From positions 81,092-145,091 of the forward strand of contig CACNCV010000002.1 in the NCBI GenBank assembly GCA_902619105.1: a stretch of 64,000 bases of DNA, given 5' to 3'. The stretch is from an uncultured Pelagibacteraceae bacterium. Its GTDB lineage: Bacteria; Pseudomonadota; Alphaproteobacteria; Pelagibacterales; AG-422-B15. The position numbers and the translations under genes were made by a program. The first letter of the stretch is position 1. Every line of letters starts with the position of its first letter. Positions 34,883-44,329 of the stretch are shown here, one piece after another. A model generated the notes under the pieces. That model did no database searches and was not told where the DNA came from. It was given only the letters and a program-made list of their open reading frames with translations.

Positions 34883-35275
34883 CTAATGTCCTAATTTATA
34901 TTTTCCTGGATGAGCAGCGGATAATATTAATAAGCCCGCAATTATTCCTGTATTTTTAACAAAATTTTGAAGTTCATGCCTTTGCTCCAAACCTTCATTC
35001 ATATTCCAAAAATCATGCATATAATAATTAATTAATATTGTGAGTAGCGCTAATACAAAGGCAGATAATTTTGAATAATAGCCAACTAAGATTGAAATTG
35101 AACATGCGCCTTGTAAAATTATTGTTATTATTAAAGATATTTCTGTATACGGCACTTGATGATCAAACATATAATTAAGAGTAAATTCATAATTAAATAA
35201 TTTAAATATTGCTCCAAAAACTAAAAAATAAATTCCAATTATTATTCTTCCCAAAAGTAAATTAACATTACTCAT
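34883..35275 (-). CDS. DoxX family membrane protein
   Basis: 130 residues with four hydrophobic spans. LLLGRIIIGIYFLVFGAIFKL at the start, the middle GACSISILVGYYSKLSAFVLALL and the final ELQNFVKNTGIIAGLLILS match the DoxX fold. Start ATG 35275 follows the upstream stop directly (TAATATG); the earlier ATG at 35284 overlaps it. Members have varied roles in redox and membrane stress; no specific one is evident. Confidence 0.8.
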   Translation of the reverse strand: MSNVNLLLGRIIIGIYFLVFGAIFKLFNYEFTLNYMFDHQVPYTEISLIITIILQGACSISILVGYYSKLSAFVLALLTILINYYMHDFWNMNEGLEQRHELQNFVKNTGIIAGLLILSAAHPGKYKLGH

Positions 35276-35276
35276 A

Positions 35277-35813
35277 TTAATCATTCCAATTCATATACTT
35301 TTTACAGCCCGGAGGTATATTTTCAAAATAACTAAATCCTTCCTGCCAAATATAACCTGCCTTAAGACAGCATGAAAGTTTTTCTTCTGTATCACTATGA
35401 AAATCATAACACATTTTCTCTAAAGGGACTCTTTTTTGATAATTGAATGTCTCAATTCCAAAAATTACAATCGAGCTGACTAATAAATATAAAATCCCAA
35501 CACCTATGCTTAAAATTCTAAATTTAGAAACTAATGGTATAAAATATAAGTAAAATATTGCAGGCACCGGAGCAAATATAACTATCAAAAAATATAACGC
35601 ATAATTAGGTATAATAAACTGAACATTTAGTTCGTTTGTGTAGTAGTAGTCTATGAAAGGCAAATAAGATAAATATGCTAAATAAAGAAGCCACAATAGA
35701 AGAAAAAAAGATTGGAAGCTTAATAGTTTATTGTGAGATATTCTCTGACGAAATAAATAATAAGGAAGTGAGTAATAGGCTATTATTTTTATCGTTAAGT
35801 AAAAATAAAACAT
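35277..35813 (-). CDS. Membrane protein with C-terminal Cys-rich tail, unknown function
   Basis: 178 residues. Four hydrophobic spans fill residues 1-125; the remaining tail carries four cysteines, one in CYDFHSD, a CC pair, and one near the end (PPGCKKY), and it looks like an extracytoplasmic small domain. No family recognised. Overlaps the sugar dehydrogenase stop by one base (TAATG) and precedes DoxX. Confidence 0.55.
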   Translation of the reverse strand: MFYFYLTIKIIAYYSLPYYLFRQRISHNKLLSFQSFFLLLWLLYLAYLSYLPFIDYYYTNELNVQFIIPNYALYFLIVIFAPVPAIFYLYFIPLVSKFRILSIGVGILYLLVSSIVIFGIETFNYQKRVPLEKMCYDFHSDTEEKLSCCLKAGYIWQEGFSYFENIPPGCKKYMNWND

Positions 35814-36883
35814 TATTTATTTACTAGCTTCCAAATTCCACTATCTTCGTTGTCAATAATAACATAAATTTCGCCAGCACTATTCGTTTCTACATCGCGA
35901 ACTCGACCAACTTTCTCAAATAACATAGTTTCATTTCTTGCTTTTTTACCGTCAAATTCGAGTGAAATTAATCTTTGTGCTTTTAAACTGGTCACCAAAA
36001 TTTTATTTTTTAATTCAGGAAACAAGTCTCCTCCATAAAACGTCATGTCACTGACTGCAATTGATGGAACCCATGTGTATATTGGCTTTAAGAGACCTTC
36101 TTTCCATGCACTGCCATCTCCAATAATTGAACCATCATAATCAATTCCTCCCCAAGCAACATCCGCCCAACCGTAATTAGTGCCTGCCTCTACTTTTCCA
36201 AAAAAATCACCACCTCTTGGCCCGTGATTTGTAATATATATTTCACTATCATTTGGATAGAGCATTATGCCTTGAGGGTTTCTAAGTCCTATTTGATAAA
36301 TCTCAGGTAACCAGTCTTCGTTCATTGAATATGGGTTATCCTTAGGTGCGGTTCCATCTTTATTTATTCGTATCATTTTCCCAAAATAACTGGTTGGATC
36401 TTGTGCAACACTTCCATAACCACGCTCGCCAATACTTGCATACAATAAACCATCTTTAAACATTAGCCTTGATCCCCAATGGATGTTGTTCCATGAAGAA
36501 CCTGATTGGAAAATATTTTCTATTTCACTAAAACTGTCGTTTTCAATAAAACCTCGAGCTATTGACGTGCTGGTTTTATCATCTCCTCTGTCTTCTGTAT
36601 AACTAACAAAAATCTCACCATCCTCGTAAATAATATCTAGCATTCCAGCTTGCCAATGCGGTTGAACAACTTTTAAATTATGAGGATAATTTTTTACTTC
36701 TTTTGTTGATAAATTAATTTTTAAAATTTCACCTGATTTTTGTGTAAGAAATAATTCTTTATCGTTAATAAAACTCATACCCCATGGCTTATTAAGGCCA
36801 GAGATTACTTTTTCTAATTTATATTCTGATGCGTTTAAATTAAAGGTGAGTAAAAAAAAGATTATTGAGATAAGAAATTTCAT
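35813..36883 (-). CDS. PQQ-dependent sugar dehydrogenase family protein (GSDH/Asd type)
   Basis: 356 residues with a signal peptide (MKFLISIIFFLLTFNLNA). The six-bladed propeller pattern is clear: GLNKPWGMSFI, LFLTQKSGEIL, HWGSRLMFKDGLLYASIGERG, IGLRNPQGIMLYP, YITNHGPRGGD, NYGWADVAWG and a late VRDVE. Family members are periplasmic soluble aldose dehydrogenases with pyrroloquinoline quinone. No PQQ biosynthesis gene is in the window, so cofactor supply is open. Five bases separate it from DUF2237 upstream. Confidence 0.85.
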   Translation of the reverse strand: MKFLISIIFFLLTFNLNASEYKLEKVISGLNKPWGMSFINDKELFLTQKSGEILKINLSTKEVKNYPHNLKVVQPHWQAGMLDIIYEDGEIFVSYTEDRGDDKTSTSIARGFIENDSFSEIENIFQSGSSWNNIHWGSRLMFKDGLLYASIGERGYGSVAQDPTSYFGKMIRINKDGTAPKDNPYSMNEDWLPEIYQIGLRNPQGIMLYPNDSEIYITNHGPRGGDFFGKVEAGTNYGWADVAWGGIDYDGSIIGDGSAWKEGLLKPIYTWVPSIAVSDMTFYGGDLFPELKNKILVTSLKAQRLISLEFDGKKARNETMLFEKVGRVRDVETNSAGEIYVIIDNEDSGIWKLVNK

Positions 36884-36888
36884 TATTA

Positions 36889-37272
36889 TTAATTTAATCT
36901 ATTTACCGCGTGCTCTTCTAATTGCTCTTTTGTCACAAAGTTTAAAGAATTTAAATGACAACTTTCAAGGTGTACTTTTGGCGCTACGCCTGCGTCATAT
37001 GCCTCTTTCCATCTCAAAGCACAAAGACACCAGCGATCGCCTTCTTTTAATCCAGGAAAATTGAATTCAGGCCTTGGCGTTGAGAGATCATTTCCTTTAG
37101 ATTTACTAAATTCTAAAAAATCATCAGTCATTACTGCGCAAACTACATGACTGCCATAATCGTGTTCGTCTGTATTGCAGAAACCATCTCTAAAATACCC
37201 AGTCATCGGATCATAGCAACAAGCTTCAATTTCATCACCGAATATGTTAGTCACCCTCTCTTTTTCAGACAT
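36889..37272 (-). CDS. DUF2237 family protein
   Basis: 127 residues that match DUF2237 nearly throughout: CCYDPMTGYFRDGFCNT, DYGSHVVCAVMTDDFLEFS, KGNDLSTPRPEFNFPGL and GDRWCLCALRWKEA. Six or more conserved cysteines suggest metal or redox function, but none is established. Cytoplasmic by the lack of a signal. Sits between DUF6552 and the sugar dehydrogenase with gaps of nine and five bases. Confidence 0.88.
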   Translation of the reverse strand: MSEKERVTNIFGDEIEACCYDPMTGYFRDGFCNTDEHDYGSHVVCAVMTDDFLEFSKSKGNDLSTPRPEFNFPGLKEGDRWCLCALRWKEAYDAGVAPKVHLESCHLNSLNFVTKEQLEEHAVNRLN

Positions 37273-37281
37273 ACAAATTAC

Positions 37282-37497
37282 TTATACCAAAAGATATATA
37301 TTACCAATTATAAACAAGGGAATTTGAAGTCCAAAATTTGTTAATATTGCACGATCTGCCATCATATACCCTACCATTGTCCATCCAATCGCACCTGTTC
37401 CATGAACAAAAATATTTAAGGGATAAATATTTAAATTAGTCAGCAAAATACCAACCAAGATAAAAAAAGTGCTAGCCCACTTAAGTTGATTAATCAT
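37282..37497 (-). CDS. Small membrane protein, DUF6552-like
   Basis: 71 residues, nearly all hydrophobic in two or three spans (LKWASTFFILVGILLTNLNIYPLN, then GTGAIGWTMVGYMM and a final span). The N-terminal LKWASTF...NIYPLN pattern resembles DUF6552 small membrane proteins of marine alphaproteobacteria. AAGG lies seven bases before the ATG. First gene of the six-gene minus operon. Confidence 0.68.
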   Translation of the reverse strand: MINQLKWASTFFILVGILLTNLNIYPLNIFVHGTGAIGWTMVGYMMADRAILTNFGLQIPLFIIGNIYLLV

Positions 37498-37592
37498 AAT
37501 AATCCTTTCAAATAAATAGCTGAAAAATCTGCTTGATTTAAAAAGCTCTATAAAGTCTAATACTCAAATTATTTATAAATCTGGGAAAAACA

Positions 37593-38573
37593 ATGATTAA
37601 AACAAAAATTACTGAAATGTTTGATATAGAACATCCTATTGTACAAGGCGGGATGCATTACGTTGGCTTTGCTGAAATGGCTGCCGCTGTTTCTAATGCA
37701 GGAGGCTTAGGAATAATAACCGGTCTTACTCAAGCCAGTCCAAAAGATCTTGCAAACGAAATAGCTCGTTGCAAAGATATGACTGACAAACCAATTGGTG
37801 TTAATTTGACTTTCCTTCCAGGCTTTGCAAACCCAGATTATCCTGGCTATATAGAGTCAATTGTAAAAGGTGGAGTGAAAATTGTAGAAACGGCAGGAAG
37901 AAGTCCTGAAAAATTTATGCCACTTCTTAAAGATGCTGGAATAAAAGTAATACATAAGTGTACGTCTGTTAGACATGCTCTAAAAGCAGAAAAAATTGGA
38001 TGTGATGCTGCAAGTGTTGATGGTTTTGAATGCGGTGGTCACCCAGGTGAGGATGATATTCCTAATATGATACTTTTACCTCGTGCATTTGAAGAATTAA
38101 AAATTCCATTTATTGCATCTGGCGGTATGGGAAATGGTCAACAACTCGTTGCTGCTCTTGCAATGGGAGCGGAGGGTGTAAATATGGGAACTCGCTTTAT
38201 TGCTACAAAGGAAGCTCCCGTTCATCAAAATGTAAAAGAAGCTCTAGTCAATGCGAGTGAACTTGATACCGAACTGATCATGAGACCCCTGAGAAATACT
38301 GAAAGAGTACTAAAAAATGATGCAGTTACTCGAATACTTGAAAAAGAAAAATCGCTTGGAGCTGATATTCAGATTCAAGATATATTCGGTGAAGTTGCAG
38401 GTGTTTACCCAAAAATTATGCAAGAAGGTACCATGGACGCAGGAGCTTGGAGTTGTGGAATGGTCGCAGGACTTATTCACGATATACCAACGTGCAAAGA
38501 ATTAATTGATAGAGTAATCAACGAAGCAGAAGAAATTATTAACAACAGACTTAGTAAACTTAAGACTGCTTAA
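37593..38573 (+). CDS. Nitronate monooxygenase family flavoprotein
   Basis: 326 residues of the FMN TIM-barrel: PIVQGGMHYVGFAEMAAAVSNAGG, GVNLTF, VIHKCTSVRHALKAEKIG, DGFECGGHPGEDD and FIASGGMGNGQQLVAALAMGAEGVNMGTRF are characteristic. Oxidises alkyl nitronates such as those from nitropropane or propionate 3-nitronate; some relatives act as enoyl-type reductases, so the substrate is not certain. 3' end overlaps the convergent TIGR03084 gene by 14 bases. Confidence 0.87.
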   Translation: MIKTKITEMFDIEHPIVQGGMHYVGFAEMAAAVSNAGGLGIITGLTQASPKDLANEIARCKDMTDKPIGVNLTFLPGFANPDYPGYIESIVKGGVKIVETAGRSPEKFMPLLKDAGIKVIHKCTSVRHALKAEKIGCDAASVDGFECGGHPGEDDIPNMILLPRAFEELKIPFIASGGMGNGQQLVAALAMGAEGVNMGTRFIATKEAPVHQNVKEALVNASELDTELIMRPLRNTERVLKNDAVTRILEKEKSLGADIQIQDIFGEVAGVYPKIMQEGTMDAGAWSCGMVAGLIHDIPTCKELIDRVINEAEEIINNRLSKLKTA

Positions 38574-39387
38574 TAACTTTTTTTCTTGTTCCGGGCAGAG
38601 GTGGTGTTTCTGCACCGCCAGCAAAACATTGGGCAATTGACATCCAATCGTTTGCTATATCGCCTGATACTTTCAAGTTAACATCTTCAATATTTCTTAC
38701 TTGTGTAACGACTTGACAAAATTCTTCAGCCTTTCCAGATATTTTATTTTCATTAGACGGATTATTAAATTCCCAAACTTCACCAGATGGTGCAGTTAAT
38801 TCTAATCTTGGAGTATCTTCAGGAAGTTCTCTTTTATTTATGGTAAAACAATATTTAAATGTGTTATTTCCAATAACAACTATGTTTTTAATACGATCCT
38901 CGTTAATTCTGTCTACACCAAGCGTATCATATAACTCTTGAGCATGAGCCCATGTCTCCATGTGTCTTGCACTTATTGAAGATCTTGCGCTCATATCTGG
39001 ACCCATCCATTTAACTCTCTTTTTTGGGTCAGCTGCCGCAAATCGTTCAGTCATCTTCTCGTAATATGATTTCCAAGTATCTAATAATTCTCTTCCTTTA
39101 ATTCCCTTAGTTATAGTTTCCTCAAATTGGTTCATCGTTGAACCTTTACCAAGCATTTCAAGTGCACTGTTGGCAAAGTTTTTCCAATCATCTCCATCTT
39201 GAAGGGATAAATCTGCAGCATAATTCCATACATGAAGGTGCCCGATAACGTTGTTAAAGTTCCAGCCTTTAAACTGAGTTTTTTCTTCATAATCGCTATC
39301 ACTTAAAGATAATAATAGTTTGTATACTGCATTGCTTTCATCACAAAAATCATAAGCTTGTTGTAATTCTAAATTTTGATCTGTCAT
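38560..39387 (-). CDS. TIGR03084 family protein (DinB/MDMPI-like fold)
   Basis: 275 residues. The N-terminal KGWNFNNVIGHLHVWNYAADLS and ARHMETWAHAQELYDTLG supply the His ligands of the DinB-like helical bundle; LTAPSGEVWEFNNPS and the end segment DWMSIAQCFAGGAETPPLPGTRK match TIGR03084. Related proteins isomerise maleylpyruvate with a thiol cofactor, but the role of this family is unproven. Start ATG 39387 overlaps the hydratase stop by four bases (ATGA), preferred to 39396. Last gene of the catabolic operon. Confidence 0.83.
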   Translation of the reverse strand: MTDQNLELQQAYDFCDESNAVYKLLLSLSDSDYEEKTQFKGWNFNNVIGHLHVWNYAADLSLQDGDDWKNFANSALEMLGKGSTMNQFEETITKGIKGRELLDTWKSYYEKMTERFAAADPKKRVKWMGPDMSARSSISARHMETWAHAQELYDTLGVDRINEDRIKNIVVIGNNTFKYCFTINKRELPEDTPRLELTAPSGEVWEFNNPSNENKISGKAEEFCQVVTQVRNIEDVNLKVSGDIANDWMSIAQCFAGGAETPPLPGTRKKVIKQS

Positions 39388-40190
39388 TTTGACCATTTCG
39401 GTTTACGTTTCTCAATAAAAGATGCGATGCCTTCTCTACCTTCATCGCTTAACATGCGTTCAGCAAAACCTTTTGCAGCAAAATCTATCATTTCACTTCT
39501 CTCTAGATGTCTTGTTGCTAAGACAATTTCTTTTGTAATTGCATTTGCTCCAGGAGCACAATTCATAACTCCTTTGATTATATCAGACTCAATATTTTTT
39601 AAATCATTAGCATCCTTTGCTATAAAATCTGCTAATCCCATTTCGAACGCTTCTTTTCCGGTGAACCTTGCTGCTGTAAGCATAATGCGTCTTGCTTTAG
39701 CTAAACCAATTCTTTGTGCAACAAAAGGAGCAATTTGCGCAGGAGGTATTCCTAGTGTAGTTTCTGTTAAAGCAAATTTACAGTCTTCAGTTACTACCAC
39801 AATATCTCCAGCACAAAGCATTCCGAGACCGCCAGCCATCGCTGCACCTTCAGCTAGCATAACAACTGGCTTTGGATAAGAGTTTATCATATCAAAAAAT
39901 GCACCAGTCAAAGCACTTGCTTCTTCAACATCTTTCATTCCCTGCTCTCCACCTTGAAAACCGGTTTTAAACATTTTTAAATCTCCACCTGCACAGAATA
40001 TTCCCCCTTCTCCTCTCATGGTAACGCCTCTCACGCTTAAGTCATCACGTGCAGCATCAAAAATATTTTTAATATCAGCAGTTAATTCACTAGTTAATGC
40101 ATTTCTTTTTTCTGGTTGATTGAATGAAATTGTTAACCATTCATTTTCTGTATTAACTTTACAGGCTTTTGTTTCCGGCAATGTAGTCAT
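39384..40190 (-). CDS. Enoyl-CoA hydratase/isomerase family protein
   Basis: 268 residues with the crotonase oxyanion-hole segments FNQPEKRNALTSEL, FCAGGDLKMF and the catalytic-loop region EGAAMAGGLGMLCAGD, plus FALTETTLGIPPAQI, where a conserved Glu is present. The first catalytic position (usually GGGCELA) is altered to GGLGML, so activity may differ from plain hydration. Starts two bases after the FAD monooxygenase stop. Confidence 0.88.
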   Translation of the reverse strand: MTTLPETKACKVNTENEWLTISFNQPEKRNALTSELTADIKNIFDAARDDLSVRGVTMRGEGGIFCAGGDLKMFKTGFQGGEQGMKDVEEASALTGAFFDMINSYPKPVVMLAEGAAMAGGLGMLCAGDIVVVTEDCKFALTETTLGIPPAQIAPFVAQRIGLAKARRIMLTAARFTGKEAFEMGLADFIAKDANDLKNIESDIIKGVMNCAPGANAITKEIVLATRHLERSEMIDFAAKGFAERMLSDEGREGIASFIEKRKPKWSK

Positions 40191-40192
40191 AC

Positions 40193-41323
40193 TTATAAAT
40201 TATTAATAATTTTCAATGGTTCGTAATTATAAATATTCTTAGTTCTTCGCATAGCAATATCTGTATTTTTTAGCATAAAATTTCTTAGTGATTTCAAAAT
40301 TGGGTTTCCTAAATGATTTATATATCCCTGATATCTTGAAGATCTTTTAATTGCATTAGTCCTACCCACCCTCAATTTCTCATAATTATTTCTTATAAAA
40401 TTAAAATCGTCAGATTTGTTTACTAAATTTCCGAATATGTATGCATCTTCCAGTGCCATTGCGCCACCTTGACCCAAAAACGGCATCATCGGGTGCGCCG
40501 AGTCTCCCAACAGTGATATATTGTCTTTTGAAAAAGAATTAAGTGAATTTCGATCAAATAAACCCCATTTATAAACTTTTTTTGAAGATTGAAATAATGA
40601 TTTAATGAAACTTCCATAGGATGAGAAATCCTCTAATAAATCCTCATGACTTCCCTCTTCTCTCCAACTTTCATTATTTTTTATTTTACTTTTTTTTATT
40701 GCAATAAAACTTGTTTCTAGTTTTTCATTAACGGGGTAACAGACAATATGGCTATTCTTACCAAGGTATATATTTATCCTTTTGCTATCGGACGAACCAA
40801 TACCTCTCCACGCGGTATAGCCTGAAAATGTAATTTTATCCTTTTTGATTTTATTTGTTCTAATTAGTGATTTTATACCATCGCAGCCTGCAATGTAGTC
40901 TACACCTATATTTTTCTGATTTTTGAAAACTAATTCTTTTTCATTTATTATATCTAACAATTCATGATTGAATTTTATTTCTCCACCTAGATTAATAAAT
41001 TTCTCATACAGTTTATTTATTAAGACTTTTCTATTTGATGTAATTACTTCTCCAAATTCATTGATATTAACTTTTTTTATGACATTTCCCTGATCATCTC
41101 TCCAAGCAATATCTAATGGAGAACAAGACTCTGCTCTAACAGCATCTAAAATATCTATTTCATCTAGTATTTTACAAGCATTGGGAGTTAATGATATGCC
41201 TGCGCCATGTTCACTTAGCGCGCTTGATCTTTCAAAAATTTCACATTCTTTTCCAGATCCCTTTAGAACGCAACCTAAAGTAAGACCAGATATGCCTCCG
41301 CCAATTATACCAATTTTTTTCAC
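40193..41323 (-). CDS. FAD-dependent monooxygenase (salicylate hydroxylase-like)
   Basis: 376 residues: N-terminal FAD-binding GIIGGGISGLTLGCVL, acidic EIFERSS, the middle GCDGIKSLIR (DG motif) and LLGDSAHPMMPFLGQGGAMALEDA (GD motif). Class A flavoprotein aromatic hydroxylase family. Start is GTG overlapping the thiN stop (TAGTG). The neighbours enoyl-CoA hydratase and TIGR03084 suggest ring or chain breakdown, but the substrate is unknown. Confidence 0.88.
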   Translation of the reverse strand: MKKIGIIGGGISGLTLGCVLKGSGKECEIFERSSALSEHGAGISLTPNACKILDEIDILDAVRAESCSPLDIAWRDDQGNVIKKVNINEFGEVITSNRKVLINKLYEKFINLGGEIKFNHELLDIINEKELVFKNQKNIGVDYIAGCDGIKSLIRTNKIKKDKITFSGYTAWRGIGSSDSKRINIYLGKNSHIVCYPVNEKLETSFIAIKKSKIKNNESWREEGSHEDLLEDFSSYGSFIKSLFQSSKKVYKWGLFDRNSLNSFSKDNISLLGDSAHPMMPFLGQGGAMALEDAYIFGNLVNKSDDFNFIRNNYEKLRVGRTNAIKRSSRYQGYINHLGNPILKSLRNFMLKNTDIAMRRTKNIYNYEPLKIINNL

Positions 41324-41934
41324 TACTTAATTCCTATAAAAACAATAATTGTACTTTCAGCTTTCACTGTAAAGCTATCTCCATTTACTTCGTTACTTAT
41401 GCCATGAGAAAAAGATTTCAATTTTTCGTTATTTAAATCATACTTTAACCCTCTTGTTGTAATTTTATTATCTGACGACAATGAAATAATAGATACCGGC
41501 ACATTATGAGCATTTATTTTTGTATTTTCTCTCACAAAGATTATTCGATAAAAGCTGGTTATCAGTTCAATTTGTAAAATATCTGAGTAAGTGCTGGCTA
41601 TTAGAACATTTGCCATTGTATGATCTTCCCTCAAACCGGTACTTCCTAATATCACAACTTTTTTAATACTATTCTCCTTACAATAATCTAACGATTTTTC
41701 TAAATCAGTCTTGTTCTGATCGGATAATTCAACAACTTCTATTTTACTATCAAGATCATCAACTGCAGCAGAGTCAAGATCACCTAAAATTAGGTTAGGC
41801 TGAACTCCTAATTCTTTTAAATTTTCTGATTTAGCATCAATACTAATAAAGTAATCGTTAATATCTATTACCTTTTTAACGTAATTAGTTTTTGAAACAT
41901 TTCCGTTTGCAATTAAGACAGCGCTCTTTATCAA
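41323..41934 (-). CDS. thiN: Thiamine pyrophosphokinase
   Basis: 203 residues. NLILGDLDSAA (metal and ATP site), DQNKTDLEKSLDYC and GSTGLREDHTMANV are the standard motifs; the C-terminal beta domain is AT-rich and diverged. Converts thiamine to thiamine pyrophosphate. Lies between the binding-protein genes and the monooxygenase with 13- and 1-base junctions, an unusual place for a cofactor gene, probably compaction rather than a pathway link. Confidence 0.87.
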   Translation of the reverse strand: MIKSAVLIANGNVSKTNYVKKVIDINDYFISIDAKSENLKELGVQPNLILGDLDSAAVDDLDSKIEVVELSDQNKTDLEKSLDYCKENSIKKVVILGSTGLREDHTMANVLIASTYSDILQIELITSFYRIIFVRENTKINAHNVPVSIISLSSDNKITTRGLKYDLNNEKLKSFSHGISNEVNGDSFTVKAESTIIVFIGIK

Positions 41935-41947
41935 GTTTGTACCGTAA

Positions 41948-43105
41948 TTAGTAATTAATTGGTCCGGAAATTACTTCAAATCTCTCATTTTGAATCTGAA
42001 AGAAATAAGAAATATTACTTCCTTGTCTTTGATCTGGATTAAATGTTACAGAGCCAAGTTTTAGTGGATCCTCGTAATCTTTGAGAGTTTCCATAGCCTC
42101 AACAAAGCTATCAACAGTTAAATCTTTTCCGGCTCTTTTGATGGCTTCAACAACTATATCTGCAAAAATATATCCATAGATGGCTCCCGTATTAGGATCT
42201 GTTGCATAAATAGATTTAAATTTATCCCACCATTTTTTTTCAATTTCATTAGCCGTATCGTAATAAGGAAATACGACAGAATTTAAACAGTACAGCCCAT
42301 TCATTACTCCATTTGGTTGTTCTGCCACAACTGTGTAATAGCTTGCTGAAGTTGTCACAAAATCAACATCTGTCCAATTTATTTCCTTTGCTTTCATAAA
42401 AGGTAATATAGTTGTTCGAACAATTGTTCCCATGGCCACTAAATCGCATCCTGCATTATAAAGTTTTTTTATTTGAGCAGTGAAATCAGTATCTGTGGGT
42501 TTTGCTGACGCACTCTCAACTAATGTCATATTCATTGCTGCAAGTTGATCATCCACGGCATCAACAATTTCCTGTCCAAAATCGGTATCTTCATACAAAA
42601 CACATACTGACTTTCGATTGTTATTCTCAATAAGATATTTTAATCCTGTTCTGATCTGATCATAATATGTTGATCCTGATGTAAACTTCAAACGATCATA
42701 GGGTTCAAACATTGATCGTGCAGCTGTAAGAGGAAATAAACTTGGAATATTCATTGCTAGTTGATCAGACATCACTGCATTATTCATTGGCGTACCAAGA
42801 GAACCTAACATAAAGCCAATTTTATCTTTTCTTAACAGTTTATTGGCCGCTTGCACCGCTCTTGGGACAGTATATTGATGGTCTTCAACAATAAATTTTA
42901 TTGTTCTGCCATGAGCTCCACCCGCTTGATTAAATTCATCAATTCGCATGTTTACACCGTCAACACTTTGTTTTCCAATCATAGAGGCAGGTCCACTTAG
43001 ATCAGTATGCATTCCAATTAAGATCTCATCTTCTGTAATTCCTTGGTCAGCAAACGACAAGCCAGAGACAAATAATGAAAGAAATAAATAAACAAAAATT
43101 TTCAT
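41948..43105 (-). CDS. Branched-chain amino acid-type ABC substrate-binding protein (second of tandem pair)
   Basis: 385 residues. Signal peptide MKIFVYLFLSLFVSGLSFA, then ITEDEILIGMHTDLSGPASMIGKQ, RTIKFIVEDHQY and VPRAVQAANKLL. Type I periplasmic binding protein (Peripla_BP_6). Close paralogue of the gene directly upstream, with no base between them. These two are the only binding proteins of this type in the window, and probably feed LivHMGF. Confidence 0.9.
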   Translation of the reverse strand: MKIFVYLFLSLFVSGLSFADQGITEDEILIGMHTDLSGPASMIGKQSVDGVNMRIDEFNQAGGAHGRTIKFIVEDHQYTVPRAVQAANKLLRKDKIGFMLGSLGTPMNNAVMSDQLAMNIPSLFPLTAARSMFEPYDRLKFTSGSTYYDQIRTGLKYLIENNNRKSVCVLYEDTDFGQEIVDAVDDQLAAMNMTLVESASAKPTDTDFTAQIKKLYNAGCDLVAMGTIVRTTILPFMKAKEINWTDVDFVTTSASYYTVVAEQPNGVMNGLYCLNSVVFPYYDTANEIEKKWWDKFKSIYATDPNTGAIYGYIFADIVVEAIKRAGKDLTVDSFVEAMETLKDYEDPLKLGSVTFNPDQRQGSNISYFFQIQNERFEVISGPINY

Positions 43106-44281
43106 TTAGTATGTATATTCTTTATTATCCGTTTGAATAAAAGTTCCATTTTGAACTTCAAATAAATAAGCAACATTTGCACCTAAATGTTTTTCTGGGG
43201 ACCAAGAAAGTACTGTGTCGCCAAAAGGTATTTTATAATCATTTATGCTTTCTAATGCGTTTAGGAAACTATCTGTTGTTAATTCACGACCAGCAATTTC
43301 TAGTGCTCTAGCAGTTATATCCATGTACATATAACCATAAGCTGAACCTATATTTGGTAGGTTTCCAAAAGTTGACTCATAGGTATCAATCCAATCACAA
43401 ATCTCAGGTGAACAATTTGCTTTACTTGGGGTATCAAATTGAGCAAATGTATAAAACCCATCTGTAACTCCATCAGGTTGCGATGCTATAACGGGGTGAA
43501 AACTTGCAACCTGTCCAAAAAATAACGCGTCCCATTTCATTTGTCTTGCCTTCGTGTAACCAAGAATTGTGTCTTTAACAATTGTACCCATTGCAACAGC
43601 TTCACAGCCTGCATTTTTTAATTTTGTAATTTGAGAAGTTAAATCTGTATCAGTTGGCTTATTGGTTGCTTTTTCATGCAACTCTAAACCCATTTCGTTG
43701 AGTTGGTCTACAGTCGCCTCGTATGTTTCTTGTCCAAAATCATTATCTTGATAAAGAACGCAAATTTTATTTTTTCCCCTCTCATTGATTGCCCACTTAA
43801 CTCCAGCTCTGATTTGATCGTAATAACTTGAAAGAGCTCCAAATTTTAAACGATGCAAAGGATCAGTCATTGATCTTGCTGATGATAGAGGAAACAAATT
43901 TGGTATATCTTTTTTTTCTTGAGCTTCAAACACAGCATTGTTCATAGGAGTGCCTAAACTTGCAACCATCAGAAATATCTTATCTTTATTTAGAAGCTTA
44001 TTTGCTGCCTGGACTGCGCGAGGTACTTGGTATTGATGATCTTCTGCAATTATTTTAAGCATTCTTCCATGAATACCTCCTGCTTTATTAATTTCATCAA
44101 TTCTCATTTGAACACCTTCAACGGAATATTTTCCAAATGAAGAAACTGGTCCACTTATATCCGTATGCATGCCAAGAATGATTTCATCTTCAGAAACACC
44201 TTGAGAATAAGAATTGTGGCCAAAAGTTAATAATAGTGCCAATAAAATTGTAAAAATTGAAAATCGCTTACTTATCATCAT
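43106..44281 (-). CDS. Branched-chain amino acid-type ABC substrate-binding protein (first of tandem pair)
   Basis: 391 residues. Signal peptide MISKRFSIFTILLALLLTFG ending near NSYS, followed by VSEDEIILGMHTDISGPVSSFGK. Long stretches agree with the next gene (for example VPRAVQAANKLL and the NAGCEAVAMGTIV/NAGCDLVAMGTIV pair), so they arose by tandem duplication. AGAGG precedes the double ATG; the second (44278) is spaced better. Periplasmic capture of an organic acid, amide or amino acid. Confidence 0.9.
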   Translation of the reverse strand: MMISKRFSIFTILLALLLTFGHNSYSQGVSEDEIILGMHTDISGPVSSFGKYSVEGVQMRIDEINKAGGIHGRMLKIIAEDHQYQVPRAVQAANKLLNKDKIFLMVASLGTPMNNAVFEAQEKKDIPNLFPLSSARSMTDPLHRLKFGALSSYYDQIRAGVKWAINERGKNKICVLYQDNDFGQETYEATVDQLNEMGLELHEKATNKPTDTDLTSQITKLKNAGCEAVAMGTIVKDTILGYTKARQMKWDALFFGQVASFHPVIASQPDGVTDGFYTFAQFDTPSKANCSPEICDWIDTYESTFGNLPNIGSAYGYMYMDITARALEIAGRELTTDSFLNALESINDYKIPFGDTVLSWSPEKHLGANVAYLFEVQNGTFIQTDNKEYTY

Positions 44282-44329
44282 TCGTCCTCTTGAATTTAAA
44301 AGGAAATCTTATTATTTCACAGAGGAAAA

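Noticed and set aside
39376..39879. 167-codon open frame on plus strand
   Set aside because: Antisense to the enoyl-CoA hydratase, whose motifs are intact; the frame has low-complexity Ser/Ala composition.
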